A stretch of DNA of 64,000 bases, from contig NZ_CP049362.1 in NCBI RefSeq assembly GCF_019343455.1, positions 1,054,001-1,118,000 of the forward strand, in the 5' to 3' direction. This document shows positions 56,099 through 63,638 of the stretch, piece by piece; the stretch's first letter is position 1; the number at the start of each line of letters is the position of its first letter. Below the pieces are notes generated by a model that saw nothing but the letters and a program-made list of their open reading frames with translations, searched no databases and was not told the DNA's origin. Source of the DNA: Alcaligenes ammonioxydans (GTDB taxonomy: Bacteria; Pseudomonadota; Gammaproteobacteria; Burkholderiales; Burkholderiaceae_B). Both the position numbers and the translations under genes were made by a program.

Positions 56099-57240
56099 TC
56101 AGTCCACCCGTGTTTTAAACGGGGTGTGTTGGCTGAGCACTTCCTCATAGCGGGCCACATGGCCCGCTTCTTCGTGCAAAAACGCATCAATTGCTTGAGC
56201 AAAGCGAGGGTCTGCGATCCAGTGAGCGGAGCAGGTCGGTGTGGGCAACAGGCCGCGCGAGAGTTTGTGTTCCCCTTGTGCGCCGCCTTCAAAAAAGCGC
56301 AGTTGCTGCGCAATGCAAAACTGAATCGCCTGGGTATAGCAGGTCTCAAAATGCAGGCCGGGTACGTAGGCAGTACAGCCCCAATAACGTCCGTACAGGG
56401 TGTCCTTGTCGCGTAGCGACAGGGCGCAGGCAATATATGCTCCCTGTTGGCGTGCCAGAATCAGTACCAGGGACTCGGGGATCTGGTCGCGCAGGCGGGC
56501 AAAGAAGTCTCGGTTCAGATAGGGATGCTGGCCACGCTCCTGGTAGGTATTGGCGTAGCAGCGGTAAAAAAAATCCAGATCCCGCTCGCTGATATCCAGG
56601 CCCTGTTTGTGCTCAAACGATAGACCTTGCTCGTAAACCTTGCGGCTGTCCTGCCGCATTTTCTTGCGTTTCTGTTGGGTTAGCGAGGCCAGAAAGTCCT
56701 CGTAGCTGGCGTAATCGCGGTTCTGCCAGTGAAACTGCACATCCTGGCGCATCATGAAGCCCGCTTGTTCCAGAGCCCACCGGTCGTCTGCGTGAGGGAA
56801 CAGCACATGGACAGAGGACAGTTGATTGCTGCGCGTCAGTTCAATGAGCTGCCGTGCCAGCAAGACGCGATCTTCTGGTGTACCGGCCAGCAGACGTGGG
56901 CCGCTGACAGGCGTAAACGGAACCGAACACAAGAGCTTGGGGTAGTAGTCCAGACCATGACGTTGATAGGCCTGAGCCCAGCCCTGATCAAACACGTATT
57001 CCCCCGGGAGTGATGCTTCAGATACAGCGGCACGGCGCCGCACAGAGTCGCACCACGATGCATCAAGAGGTAATGCGGCGACCAGCCTGTCTGAGGGGTG
57101 ACGCAACCGCTTTCATGCAAACTCGTTAAAAAAGCATGGCTGACCAGCAGATGATGGCCCGACAAGGTGTCCCAGCCTGCCGCATCGAGCTGGTTCAGTT
57201 GCGTGCAAAGGGAAAATTGGAGTGATTCTGTGCTGTCCAT
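56099..57240 (-). pseudogene. FemAB/GNAT-like (COG3146) gene with a frameshift
   Basis: Two minus-strand frames are parts of one COG3146-type protein (PF04339, GNAT superfamily). The N-terminal part starts at ATG 57240 (MDSTESLQFSLCTQLNQLDA) and runs to AVPLYLKHHSRG; the C-terminal part continues with EYVFDQGWAQAYQRHGLDYYPKLLCSV and ends at 56099. The switch lies in a run of five C (57001-57005, plus strand) next to GGG: one more base would restore an open frame of about 380 residues. The lesion may be real or an error in the homopolymer. An alternative start for the C-terminal part alone would be at 57106, but it would lack the conserved N-terminus. Confidence 0.75.
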
Positions 57241-57379
57241 GGCAATCGGGGCGGTGGTGAGCCTATTGTGAAACAGAGCAGGGCATACGTCCTGAGGGCT
57301 TTGTATACTAGCCAGCGTTTTATGCAAAGGGAAGGCTTGTTTGGCATCGGTGCCCAAACGGGTTCAATTAGAGACATTC

Positions 57380-58342
57380 ATGAAGAAAATTGCCGGTGCG
57401 TTGGGCCTTGCGATCATGCTGGCGACCTCAGCTCAAGCAGGCCCGGCCTGTGAGTATCTGCGTCATTACGTGGCTTTGGAGCCGCAGTCGGGTGCCGAGC
57501 TGCAGATGCAAGATGAGCAGGGAGCTTGTCGTGTTCACAATGCCCAATGGTCAACAGGGTATTCGTCGATGCTGCTGGCCTTTGATGAGCTGGTTTTGCA
57601 AGATAAGGGATTGGCCGATTTTTCGGGGCAGCAAGATATGCCTCAAGCCATAGAAATGGCGATCAGCGGTATTTATGTTTTGACGGGGCGGCTGCCGGGG
57701 CAGGACTACATTATGCGCCTGCAAGCCAAGCCGATGGATTTTTCGCTTAAATACCAATGGGACCCAGCCTCGGCCCATCTGTATCTGGAGCAGCTTCGGT
57801 TGCGCAGCCAGTCCCTGCGAGAATTTCGGGTTCAGGCGCAGTTTGGCATTGAGTCCGCAGCGGGACGCGCCTTGAGCCAGAGCGAGCTTGAGCAGGCGCA
57901 ACTGAAAAGCCTGAGGCTGTATCTGGACAATCAGAATCTGATTCAATCCATGGTCATGCCAGTTGTGGTGATGAGCATGAGCATGGATGAGGACCCGCGC
58001 CCCTCTATTGATAAGGCTTTGCTGGCGGCACGCACCGCCGTGCGACTTATGCCTGACTCAGTGGCTGATCGGGACAGCCGCCATGCCTTGCTGGCATTTA
58101 TTGGGCAGTTGCCCGCTCCGCAAGGGCGATTGTCCTTGGATGTCAAGATGGACCCGCCGTGGTCCATGGTGCATCTGGAGCCAGGAGTGTCTGTTGACGG
58201 GGTGCGGCAAATGCTTTCTGGTCTGAGACTGCACGCGAAGTTCGAGACGGGGCAGACCCCGGCTGTGTATGCCTGGCTGCGCGATCATGTGCGGTCCGGT
58301 TTGCAGTGGTTTGCGCAGCGCAAGACGGCGGTAGCGCCGTAG
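57380..58342 (+). CDS. Predicted periplasmic protein of unknown function
   Basis: The 320-residue protein begins with a clear signal peptide (MKKIAGALGLAIMLATSAQA, cleavage after AQA). The mature part has two Cys near its start (PACEYLRHYVALEP and EQGACRVHN), which could form a disulfide, a helical middle (LRSQSLREFRVQAQFG) and a C-terminal domain. It has no lipobox and no family I recognise. The start at 57380 was chosen for the signal peptide; the frame opens earlier at a TTG (57341). Confidence 0.75.
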   Translation: MKKIAGALGLAIMLATSAQAGPACEYLRHYVALEPQSGAELQMQDEQGACRVHNAQWSTGYSSMLLAFDELVLQDKGLADFSGQQDMPQAIEMAISGIYVLTGRLPGQDYIMRLQAKPMDFSLKYQWDPASAHLYLEQLRLRSQSLREFRVQAQFGIESAAGRALSQSELEQAQLKSLRLYLDNQNLIQSMVMPVVVMSMSMDEDPRPSIDKALLAARTAVRLMPDSVADRDSRHALLAFIGQLPAPQGRLSLDVKMDPPWSMVHLEPGVSVDGVRQMLSGLRLHAKFETGQTPAVYAWLRDHVRSGLQWFAQRKTAVAP

Positions 58343-58458
58343 TGGTCGCTGAACGTGCTGGTTCGTCAAGGCTTTGGGGACGGCCAGGGGGCAGGCCATA
58401 CGACAAGCCATACGCTTGTCAGGTGATAGGCAGCAGATGATTGCCGGAAAATAAGGAC

Positions 58459-58488
58459 AAAAAAACCGCCGCATAAGCGACGGTTTTT
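58459..58488. terminator. Bidirectional terminator at the chromosome/prophage edge
   Basis: AAAAAACCGCCG pairs with CGACGGTTTTTT (one mismatch) around CATAAG, with T-runs on both strands. On the minus strand it directly follows a tRNA-like 3' end (58495-58510), so it may have been the terminator of that tRNA gene. Confidence 0.85.
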
Positions 58489-58494
58489 TAAATT

Positions 58495-58510
58495 TGGTTG
58501 CGGGGGCGCG
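58495..58510 (-). other. tRNA 3'-end remnant, probable prophage attachment site
   Basis: The minus strand reads CGCGCCCCCGCAACCA. This ends in an encoded CCA with the acceptor strand CCCCGCA and discriminator A, as in initiator tRNA-fMet, where A72 faces C1. GGTTC also occurs upstream, but the T-loop and the rest of a tRNA are not present, so it is a remnant. A terminator follows at once. This is the pattern left when a phage inserts in the 3' end of a tRNA gene; the intact gene would lie beyond the far end of the prophage. Confidence 0.5.
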
Positions 58511-58553
58511 ATACAGAACCCGGAACGAAAGTATAGAGTTACATAAAAGTTAC

Positions 58554-58578
58554 AACCCGCCTAGAGCGGGTTTTTTTT
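58554..58578 (+). terminator. Terminator near the prophage edge
   Basis: AACCCGC (58554-58560) pairs with GCGGGTT (58566-58572) around CTAGA, followed by a T-run to 58578. No gene on the plus strand ends just before it, so it may insulate phage from host transcription. Between here and 58746 I see AT-rich sequence and no gene. Confidence 0.8.
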
Positions 58579-58746
58579 GTGTCCACAGCCTGTAACGCAT
58601 TTGAGTGGCATGAACTTAGTAGATATAAGCTGGTTACTGTGACACTACGTCTGGTTGAACGCATATTGATGGCTTAACTTGGCATAGAATCATGTCTAGT
58701 CATTAACTTAATCACCAATACACACTCAGCTAGCGAGAACTTAAAA

Positions 58747-59136
58747 GTGTCTGATCAAAAAAAACCACCTAGCCACCAGCGTCCGGCTGTGCTTCATATA
58801 GAGAACAGTTTAGGCACCCGAGCTTCTATTCGAGTGTTTGGAGACTCTCCTGCTGCAACAGTGATCAATTCGTGGGATACAGATATAAATGCTGTTGTTA
58901 TCTATCCCGAGGCAATAGAGCAATTTGTTAAAATAGATCAAGCTATCACGCAACTTGCTGTGCCTTCTGATACAAAAGAGGAACTGCTCCGACAAACTGA
59001 CGATTTGAAAAATAACTTTGGGAAGCCAACTTTTTCTGAAAAATACATGAAACTCATTAGTGCTGTTGGGGCTCATGCAGATGTTCTCAGCTTGCTTGCC
59101 GGTTTGGCATCAATAGCGTCCTCGGTCGCTAGCTGA
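58747..59136 (+). CDS. Phage accessory protein of unknown function
   Basis: The 129-residue frame starts at a GTG (58747) with only a weak ribosome site (GAGAAC). Codon use is AT-rich, unlike the host genes to the left. The protein has a hydrophilic first half (HQRPAVLHIENSLGTRASIRVFG), a helical middle (KEELLRQTDDLKNNFGKP) and a C-terminal hydrophobic stretch of about 20 residues, VLSLLAGLASIASSVAS, that could insert in a membrane. It stands alone on the plus strand between the attachment site and the lysis genes, the place for a lysogenic cargo gene. I do not recognise its family. Confidence 0.6.
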   Translation: MSDQKKPPSHQRPAVLHIENSLGTRASIRVFGDSPAATVINSWDTDINAVVIYPEAIEQFVKIDQAITQLAVPSDTKEELLRQTDDLKNNFGKPTFSEKYMKLISAVGAHADVLSLLAGLASIASSVAS

Positions 59137-59217
59137 AAAGCAAACTTGTAAAATCATTATGGCTTGGCAAAAATTGGTGGAGTGAGAAATTAATGGCTGC
59201 ATGATGTTTTGCAATTG

Positions 59218-59697
59218 CTATCGTACGCCTATATTTTTATATGCTATCTCACAAGCTAATCCAGCTACTCGGCGTCGGTCAGCCTCCGCTGCGTAGACTT
59301 CCGCCATTCCATCAAGCCCTCCAAGCAGCTCGGCAAACATTCTGATGGCGGTATCTGCTGCCTGGCGCTCTGCGGCAGCGCTGGCAAGCGCGGTGTCCCG
59401 ACGATAGCGGTCGGCGTATTTTTCGGCGGACTTGCGCACGCGCTCATCAGCAGTGCGGCGCTCAGCAATAGCAACTTGCTCCAACTGTTCTTGAGTCTCA
59501 CGGTCTCGAGCCTCCATTTCTTCGGTTAATTTATGTTCGATCTGCCGCGCTCTACTCTCTGCATGGGCGACAGCGACCATGTATTCGGCCTGCGCCTGGC
59601 TGTAGCCCTTCTTGTACTGGGCTGAGCTATAGAGCTGCAGCCCAGTAAAAAGGACTGCGAGTGCAGCAGCCCCTGTTACTGCAGATCGGATAGACAT
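59218..59697 (-). CDS. Rz-like inner membrane spanin (DUF2514 type)
   Basis: The 159-residue protein has an N-terminal membrane anchor (AVTGAAALAVLFTGLQLY), then a long charged coiled coil (about residues 30-115; KLTEEMEARDRETQEQLEQVA) and a C-terminal RMFAELLGGLDGMAEVYAAEADRR typical of DUF2514/Rz proteins. It spans from the inner membrane to the Rz1 lipoprotein and disrupts the outer membrane at lysis. AGGA precedes the ATG. It overlaps the endolysin stop by 22 nt and contains the Rz1 frame. Confidence 0.88.
   Translation of the reverse strand: MSIRSAVTGAAALAVLFTGLQLYSSAQYKKGYSQAQAEYMVAVAHAESRARQIEHKLTEEMEARDRETQEQLEQVAIAERRTADERVRKSAEKYADRYRRDTALASAAAERQAADTAIRMFAELLGGLDGMAEVYAAEADRRRVAGLACEIAYKNIGVR
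59265..59501 (-). CDS. Rz1-like outer membrane spanin lipoprotein, nested in Rz
   Basis: In another frame inside Rz, a GTG at 59501 with GGAGG 9 nt upstream begins a 78-residue protein. It has a lipoprotein signal (basic MRLKNSWSK, core LLLLSAALLMS, lipobox MSAC with Cys at residue 22) and a Pro-rich mature part (PPKNTPTAIVGTPRLPALPQ), the classic layout of an o-spanin. A nested Rz1 frame is known from lambda and many phages. The strong ribosome site and the signal peptide set it apart from a chance frame. Confidence 0.85.
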   Translation of the reverse strand: MRLKNSWSKLLLLSAALLMSACASPPKNTPTAIVGTPRLPALPQSARQQIPPSECLPSCLEGLMEWRKSTQRRLTDAE

Positions 59698-60134
59698 ATC
59701 TTCCTCTCCGCTTCACGCCGCAATTCCAACCCGCGCAGTTTCTTGCCACCGGCATACACCCAACGCGGGAGTTGGTTGCAGGCCCCGGACAAATCACCAG
59801 CCTGCAGCTTGCGCACTAGCGTAGATCCGCCATAAGATCCAGGGCCCACGTTGTAGACAAAGCTGGCCAGCGACACACGCACGCTATCGGGCAATGGCTG
59901 CGGTACAGAACGATCCACAACAGCCAAGGCCTTGCGCACCTCCTGCTCAGTCAAAGCATCGCATCGCTCAGGGGTGGCCACATCGCCCAGCTTCACGCCA
60001 TGGGTAAAGCCGTCGCAGATAGTCGGGATGCCCACCGGGTCCACATAGGCAACCAGTGAACGGCCTTCCCAGGCAGCGACCAGACCAATGGCCGCTGCAG
60101 TTACCCCAGTACCTACCTTAGTTTTTAGATCCAC
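59676..60134 (-). CDS. GH24 endolysin (lysozyme), possible SAR type
   Basis: The 152-residue lysozyme has the T4-type catalytic spacing E-x8-D-x5-T in WEGRSLVAYVDPVGIPTICDG and the C-terminal QLPRWVYAGGKKLRGLELRREAER. GTG 60134 is chosen as start because AAGGAG lies 7 nt upstream; the longer frame to 60224 reads through the holin gene. The N-terminus KTKVGTGVTAAAIGLVAA is weakly hydrophobic and ends directly at the catalytic Glu, as in signal-arrest-release endolysins that reach the periplasm without holin transport. Confidence 0.87.
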   Translation of the reverse strand: MDLKTKVGTGVTAAAIGLVAAWEGRSLVAYVDPVGIPTICDGFTHGVKLGDVATPERCDALTEQEVRKALAVVDRSVPQPLPDSVRVSLASFVYNVGPGSYGGSTLVRKLQAGDLSGACNQLPRWVYAGGKKLRGLELRREAERKICLSDLQ

Positions 60135-60342
60135 GTTTCCACTCCTTGAGTCGTTCCCAGCGTTTACCCAGAAACGTGAAAATCTGAACTGACGAGCGCG
60201 TGAACTCGGGAAGCTTCGCGACAATCAGCATGAACACATAAGCCCCCCACATAAAGAGAATGATTTCTTGCGCTGTCCATCCGTAAATGACCAGCGCAGA
60301 GCCCGTGCTTATCGGAAGATGAGCTGCGTCGTTATCAAACAT
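60118..60342 (-). CDS. Putative phage holin
   Basis: The 74-residue protein has one clear membrane helix (IILFMWGAYVFMLIVAKL) and a basic tail (GKRWERLKEWKRGSKN). The ATG at 60342 has AAGGA 9 nt upstream and is preferred to 60363. Position directly before the endolysin, with a 17-nt overlap, supports a holin; the single helix suggests a class III-like or pinholin-type protein, which would match a SAR endolysin. No family match could be made by eye. Confidence 0.68.
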   Translation of the reverse strand: MFDNDAAHLPISTGSALVIYGWTAQEIILFMWGAYVFMLIVAKLPEFTRSSVQIFTFLGKRWERLKEWKRGSKN

Positions 60343-60383
60343 TCGTAAATTCCTTTGGGGCATAGCGGCCTCCGATGTAGCCG

Positions 60384-61199
60384 TTAGACGATGCCGTACT
60401 TTGCCATTAGGCCGCCCAGGAGAATGTCGGCAGCGCCTTTGTATTCAGGCTTGGAAATGTCTTCTCGTAAAATGAATGACATTCCAAAGTTGCCAAGGGC
60501 GGGCGACTGTGCATTCCTGTTGCCCCACAGGGCAAACGTCGTGGCGGTAAGCTGGCGCTTGTCGCTTTCGTTGCGGGCATAGCTTGCAAAGTTGTTCACG
60601 AAAGCGGAAATACCTAACTCGACAGAAAAGCACACGCCGGTGATGACCGTTGCCCCGAAGATGGGAACAGTAGAATCGAAAGAGATGCGCGGTGTCGTGA
60701 CTCCGCCTTGTCGGGAAATTAGTCGCGGCGTGCCACTGGTAGTGGTTTCGGCTGACATTCCCGCGAACACGACGTTTTCTCCAAGACTGCCGGCCCCAAT
60801 GCCGAAGATGTCTTGCCTGGTGTTGGCGGCAGGCAACGACATTCTCTGGACAGAAATCAGGCTCCAGGCGTTGGCATTGATGCCCGGGGAGCTAAGTATC
60901 TGCAGCGATGCCGGATCAGCCACGGTGAACGTGGGCTGACTGTTCAGTGCATTCGTGTGCGCTGGGCGGCCAGCATTGCCACTTTGGATCAACACCCCGT
61001 CATGGGCGGCATCACGAAGGCGGAATTGGCCCTCTATCACTGTGCTCAGCGCGGGAGATGGGTCAAACCAGTGCGATATCAGGGGTTGACCGCTTGCCGT
61101 CTTGAGCGATGCGGCAGCCGCCAAGAACGGGTCAAATTTGATGGTACCAAGCGCTCCAGCACCAGGGACCGCAATATCCAAAAACTCTACATAGCGCAT
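60384..61199 (-). CDS. Phage tail-associated protein of unknown function
   Basis: The 271-residue protein starts 3 nt after the tail fibre stop, with AAGGAG before the ATG. It is rich in Ser, Thr, Ala and Gly and looks like a beta-rich lectin-like (LamG/concanavalin-type) domain (NAWSLISVQRMSLPAANTRQ, FGATVITGVCFSVELGISAFVNN, LRDAAHDGVLIQSGN). It may be a receptor-binding or distal tail protein working with the fibre. No catalytic motif is visible. Confidence 0.65.
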   Translation of the reverse strand: MRYVEFLDIAVPGAGALGTIKFDPFLAAAASLKTASGQPLISHWFDPSPALSTVIEGQFRLRDAAHDGVLIQSGNAGRPAHTNALNSQPTFTVADPASLQILSSPGINANAWSLISVQRMSLPAANTRQDIFGIGAGSLGENVVFAGMSAETTTSGTPRLISRQGGVTTPRISFDSTVPIFGATVITGVCFSVELGISAFVNNFASYARNESDKRQLTATTFALWGNRNAQSPALGNFGMSFILREDISKPEYKGAADILLGGLMAKYGIV

Positions 61200-61202
61200 G
61201 AT

Positions 61203-63539
61203 TTACTCCTTGATTTCGTTGAATGATGCTGAATAGCTGGTCGCTGTGACTGGAAGACCGTTGATGCCGATGACCCCCACGCCAAGAACCTCCTTGCCAA
61301 CCGCCCAGGGAGGGGCCATCAGCCGCCCATCCCCCGCTTGCAACTGAGAAAACCCTAGTTGAGGTATGCCTCGACGGTGAAACGTAATCGCGCAATCCAC
61401 ATCGAAAGCCACCGCGTCAGGGGGGGCCCAGAAGTACCCGCCGTGCCATTCGTATGATTCTCCCGGGGCAAATATTGCGTTCGCGGATAATCCGCTCACA
61501 ACGCAGGAGTAGAACTTTCCCCCGTCGCCCTTGCGAAAAGCTCCCACTGTGCCTCGGATAAATCTGCCGTCACCCGCCTCGAAGCCTCTATCCATCCAAA
61601 CCCCGTGGAAGCCATTCTGATCACTACCGAGCACCGTCGCCCAGGATGGATAGGCGCTGAACACGCCAGACGTGAGCGTGCTTCCGTCGGTAGGAATGGG
61701 TAGCCGAGCCTCTTGCTCCCCATCCAAAAAGTGATAGGTGTCGTATCCCGACCAAAAAAACTGCGGGCCATTGTCGCGTTCGACATGCACCTCTTCCAAC
61801 GCGGTTGTGCAAACAAACCCCGATACGTCACCGGGCTTAAAGCTCGCTCTGATTTTCTGCTCGAGCACGTATCGACCCAACGTTATCGTGTTGTACGCCA
61901 TGATCTCGTTGACCCACTGCACATCAACACAATTTGCATACCCCTCAAATTTCTCTCCAGGAAGTAACCTGCGTCCATCCACCCAAAAAGCAATTGAAGT
62001 CATGCGAGCGGTTTTCAGACCGCTTGCGTCACTATTGGAGCCGTGGTTGCCACCGGTATAGATTACAAATGTCGAGCCATCCCCGTTTTGCAGGGCTCGC
62101 ACAACATAAGGCGGCCAGCAATCCGACGTAGCGGCGTGGATAGTCTGCCAAACGCTATTTGCGGGATCACCCAGTGGCGCCACCTCGGTAGATCGCCAGT
62201 TGAAAAGACTGTTGTGCCCATTGGGTAGGTAACGCACCCGTAGCATTTGGTCCTCGCCGTGTTGCCACACGCAGCGAAGATCGGACCCGGACAGTCGCAC
62301 ATACATAGGGCCAGCACCGACCCACTCAGACGGCGTCGGACCGTCTGAGGTCGGCAAAATGCCGCCCTCTACATCAACCGTCACAGCATCGAAGTCATCT
62401 GCGAAGAAACGGTAAGGGTAAGCAATGAAGCGGCTGTAGCCGTCGAGTCGGGCGACAATAGCGCCGCGCACGTCTACCTTGTAGCTGTGGAAATCATCAC
62501 CGAACGCGCAAAATGGGTAGAGCGTATGCCCTACTTCTCCCGAGTAAAGCGAGCTGCTTGAGCCATTGACGTACTTGGCGCGGATAATGCGATACTGTCG
62601 ATCAGCCACAACCTCGGTCGGCAGGGTCAGGTAATAGTCTGCGTTCGGAAGCGCCCAGACTTGCTGTGCGGCATACGCACGAGCAATGGCGTAATTAGAT
62701 TTTTTTTCAACCGCCTCACGGTTCGGGTAGGTGTCGATGTAAACGGCAGTACCAGAGACAACACGGTATAGGTCTAAAAACCCATCTTGAAACTGCGACG
62801 GGGTTGTCGCGTAATGCCCCTCAGGCACGGGGGGGAAGTCACCGCCACCGTTAATAATTGTGTTGGTGTCTGGGTACAGGCCTGATGCGAGAGTTGCAGC
62901 ATCGGCGGCCGCTTCTGCTCTGTCGGCATCAATTGCCGCTGTGGCCGCGTCCTGGGACGCTGATAAGGCATCTTCCTCAGCAGACTCGGCGGCTGCCTCG
63001 GCTCGCTCCAGGGCATCAACAAGTTGCGGAAGGTCGGACGGAATGGCGACAGGATCGCCATTAGCATCAAACCCAAGTGCATGATTAGCGCGTTGACGAC
63101 GTAAGGGTAAAAAACCAATGCCACCATCTGAGTCACGGACCATCAGCACGCGACGACCACCCAAAGACGTCATACCGAATATGCTGGCCAGCTGCTGGCA
63201 GATCATCGTCAGCTTATCCAGGGCGCGTTCGTGCGCACGCTCTGGAAACGGGTCGTTGCGCTGGTAAGCGGTCTCTTGGGTGATCGAGACGATGCGGTCA
63301 ATCAGTAGCGTTTGATCTGCAGGATAAGCGGCAGCAGTGGTAAGAGTCCCGCCAGACTGCTGGCCTGCGCCAGTAACGCTATAGTCTGCGTCGAGCGAAA
63401 GCTCCTGTTCGTTGCCCTCGCTGTCCACGAGAGTGACCCGCAGATCTCGATTCTGAAGAAACCTGAACGGGACGGGAAAGGACGTAGCCACACCATCGGT
63501 GGCGTACTGAACACGGGACTGTTCTGAGGAAACTGTCAT
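61203..63539 (-). CDS. Phage tail fibre / tailspike with T7 gp17-like N-terminus
   Basis: The 778-residue protein starts with a T7 gp17-like particle-binding domain (about 1-150; YATDGVATSFPVPFRFL, LDADYSVTGAGQQSGGTLTT, AYQRNDPFPERAHERALDKL). An Ala-rich coiled coil follows (about 170-220; ALERAEAAAESAEEDALSAS), then repeated beta-rich segments (DDFHSYKVDVRGAIVARLDG and DDFDAVTVDVEGGILPTSDG) and a long C-terminal receptor or enzyme part that I cannot assign. It binds the host surface. Starts at 63539 (ATG) and 63548 (GTG) are both poor in ribosome sites. Confidence 0.85.
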   Translation of the reverse strand: MTVSSEQSRVQYATDGVATSFPVPFRFLQNRDLRVTLVDSEGNEQELSLDADYSVTGAGQQSGGTLTTAAAYPADQTLLIDRIVSITQETAYQRNDPFPERAHERALDKLTMICQQLASIFGMTSLGGRRVLMVRDSDGGIGFLPLRRQRANHALGFDANGDPVAIPSDLPQLVDALERAEAAAESAEEDALSASQDAATAAIDADRAEAAADAATLASGLYPDTNTIINGGGDFPPVPEGHYATTPSQFQDGFLDLYRVVSGTAVYIDTYPNREAVEKKSNYAIARAYAAQQVWALPNADYYLTLPTEVVADRQYRIIRAKYVNGSSSSLYSGEVGHTLYPFCAFGDDFHSYKVDVRGAIVARLDGYSRFIAYPYRFFADDFDAVTVDVEGGILPTSDGPTPSEWVGAGPMYVRLSGSDLRCVWQHGEDQMLRVRYLPNGHNSLFNWRSTEVAPLGDPANSVWQTIHAATSDCWPPYVVRALQNGDGSTFVIYTGGNHGSNSDASGLKTARMTSIAFWVDGRRLLPGEKFEGYANCVDVQWVNEIMAYNTITLGRYVLEQKIRASFKPGDVSGFVCTTALEEVHVERDNGPQFFWSGYDTYHFLDGEQEARLPIPTDGSTLTSGVFSAYPSWATVLGSDQNGFHGVWMDRGFEAGDGRFIRGTVGAFRKGDGGKFYSCVVSGLSANAIFAPGESYEWHGGYFWAPPDAVAFDVDCAITFHRRGIPQLGFSQLQAGDGRLMAPPWAVGKEVLGVGVIGINGLPVTATSYSASFNEIKE

Positions 63540-63576
63540 GGCAGGCACAATCTGGGGAGATAATGCCGTCCATGGT

Positions 63577-63594
63577 CTACGCGCGCGCGCGTAG
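63577..63594. repeat. 18-bp alternating CG palindrome
   Basis: CTAC, then five GC steps, then GTAG make a perfect 18-bp palindrome between the divergent tail fibre gene and the 63639 gene. It could form a cruciform or Z-DNA or act as an operator. Confidence 0.65.
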
Positions 63595-63638
63595 TTTGAT
63601 GCGAATTACAAGAAGTTAATTACTACAGGAGGAGGGTC

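Noticed and set aside
56836-57357. 173-codon minus-strand frame as a gene of its own
   Set aside because: Only its first two thirds make sense, as the N-terminus of the COG3146-type protein; the rest is out of frame after the C5 run.
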